Assembly: GCA_021816565.1 (NCBI GenBank)
Contig: JAKAXN010000274.1
Location: 1 to 6,298 of the forward strand
DNA length: 6,298 nucleotides
Source of the DNA: Actinomycetes bacterium
GTDB taxonomy: Bacteria; Actinomycetota; Acidimicrobiia; Acidimicrobiales; Palsa-688
Reading direction: 5' to 3'
Shown here: positions 5,928-6,298 of the stretch, in pieces
How positions within the stretch are numbered: the stretch's first letter is position 1
Layout: the number at the start of each line of letters is the position of its first letter
Made by a program: the position numbers and the translations under genes
Notes under the pieces: model-generated
The model's input: the letters and a program-made list of their open reading frames with translations, nothing else
What the model was told of the DNA's origin: nothing
The model's database searches: none

Positions 5928-5951
5928 GGCCGGCTGGCGCAGGCCGGCTGG
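5928..5951. terminator. Tandem 10-bp repeat able to form a short hairpin between convergent genes
   Basis: GGCCGGCTGG occurs at 5928-5937 and again at 5942-5951, separated by CGCA. Because GCCGGC is its own complement, 5929-5934 can pair with 5943-5948 around an 8-nt loop on either strand. The position, in the 30 nt between the stop codons of the regulator and the aconitase gene, suits a bidirectional terminator. There is no T-tract and the stem is only 6 bp. Confidence 0.35.
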
Positions 5952-5952
5952 G

Positions 5953-6298
5953 TCAGGCGTTGCGCAGCTGGCGCAGCACGTAGAGCAGGATGCCCCCGTG
6001 GCGGTAGTACTCCGCCTCTTTCGGGGTGTCGATGCGCAGGGTGACGTCGAACTGCACCGGGTCGGCGCCGTCGCGAGCGGCGCGCACCGACAGGCGGCGG
6101 GGCAGGGCCGCTCCGTCGGCCAGGCCCTCCAGGCCGGTGATGTCGAAGACCTCCTCGCCGGTGAGGCCGAGCGACTCGGCGGTCTGCCCGTCGCTGAACT
6201 GCAGCGGCAGGATGCCCATGCCGACCAGGTTCGAGCGGTGGATGCGCTCGAAGCTCTCGGCCAGGACGGCCTTCACCCCGAGCAGGGCGGTGCCCTTG
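5953..6298 (-). CDS. acnA: Aconitate hydratase (AcnA type), C-terminal end, partial
   Basis: The last 114 residues of an aconitase that interconverts citrate and isocitrate in the TCA cycle; the 5' part lies beyond the right edge. The frame enters as [20 protein letters not shown], matching the swivel domain around the substrate-binding arginine of AcnA/IRP-type enzymes, followed by [14 protein letters not shown], a conserved stretch near LGLTGEE, and the typical ending [20 protein letters not shown]. The frame has no break. The iron-sulfur cysteines are in the missing part. A GTG at 6274-6276 is an internal valine, not the start. The gene converges on the LysR-type gene with 30 nt between stops, so a shared function is not implied. 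Confidence 0.96.
   Translation of the reverse strand, partial: KGTALLGVKAVLAESFERIHRSNLVGMGILPLQFSDGQTAESLGLTGEEVFDITGLEGLADGAALPRRLSVRAARDGADPVQFDVTLRIDTPKEAEYYRHGGILLYVLRQLRNA

Noticed and set aside
1..6298. Mobile element, CRISPR, toxin-antitoxin, tRNA or rRNA
   Set aside because: No transposase-like protein, terminal repeats, regularly spaced repeats, cloverleaf or rRNA sequence was seen on either strand; base composition is even across the genes.

Overview
The window is about 6.3 kb of very GC-rich, gene-dense DNA with strong G/C preference at third codon positions. That base composition, the HAD-IB/acyltransferase fusion carrying a PQGT-type block, and the tight gene packing suggest a high-GC actinobacterium, possibly an uncultured Acidimicrobiia-like lineage. 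The placement is inference; there is no rRNA or other marker gene to settle it.

Left block (+ strand, 1-2692): the last 23 codons of an unidentified gene, then a 529-residue LarA-family (DUF2088, lactate-racemase-like) protein, then a 336-residue PlsC-type acyltransferase. Gaps are 15 nt and 2 nt, so the three look like one transcription unit. The LarA-like protein keeps the lysine and histidine that hold the nickel-pincer cofactor in lactate racemase, at exactly the LarA spacing. By hand alignment it lacks one of the two catalytic histidines and the usual arginine of the N-terminal motif, so it probably catalyses something other than lactate racemisation.

Middle block (- strand, 4772 down to 2708): a HAD-IB phosphatase/PlsC acyltransferase fusion of 470 residues, overlapping by 20 nt a proline-rich four-helix membrane protein of 223 residues. 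This pair converges on the left block with only 15 nt between stop codons. Two separate acyltransferases plus a phosphatase domain make the locus look like glycerophospholipid (phosphatidic-acid level) metabolism, with the LarA-like protein as an unexplained partner.

Right block: a 241-nt divergent intergenic region (4773-5013), much more AT-rich near the regulator, separates the fusion gene from a LysR-type regulator (+, 5014-5922). It holds a 9-bp dyad containing a T-N11-A LysR box just before the regulator's start, a 14-bp palindrome, and two RNA-type stems (one a perfect 13-bp hairpin) in what would be the 5' leader of the fusion gene. After the regulator, on the - strand, is the C-terminal end of an aconitase that runs off the window.

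No mobile element, CRISPR array, tRNA or rRNA was seen. No stretch over 300 nt lacks a gene. Nothing here proves a new system; the best leads are the altered LarA-family active site beside lipid acyltransferases, and the structured divergent control region.
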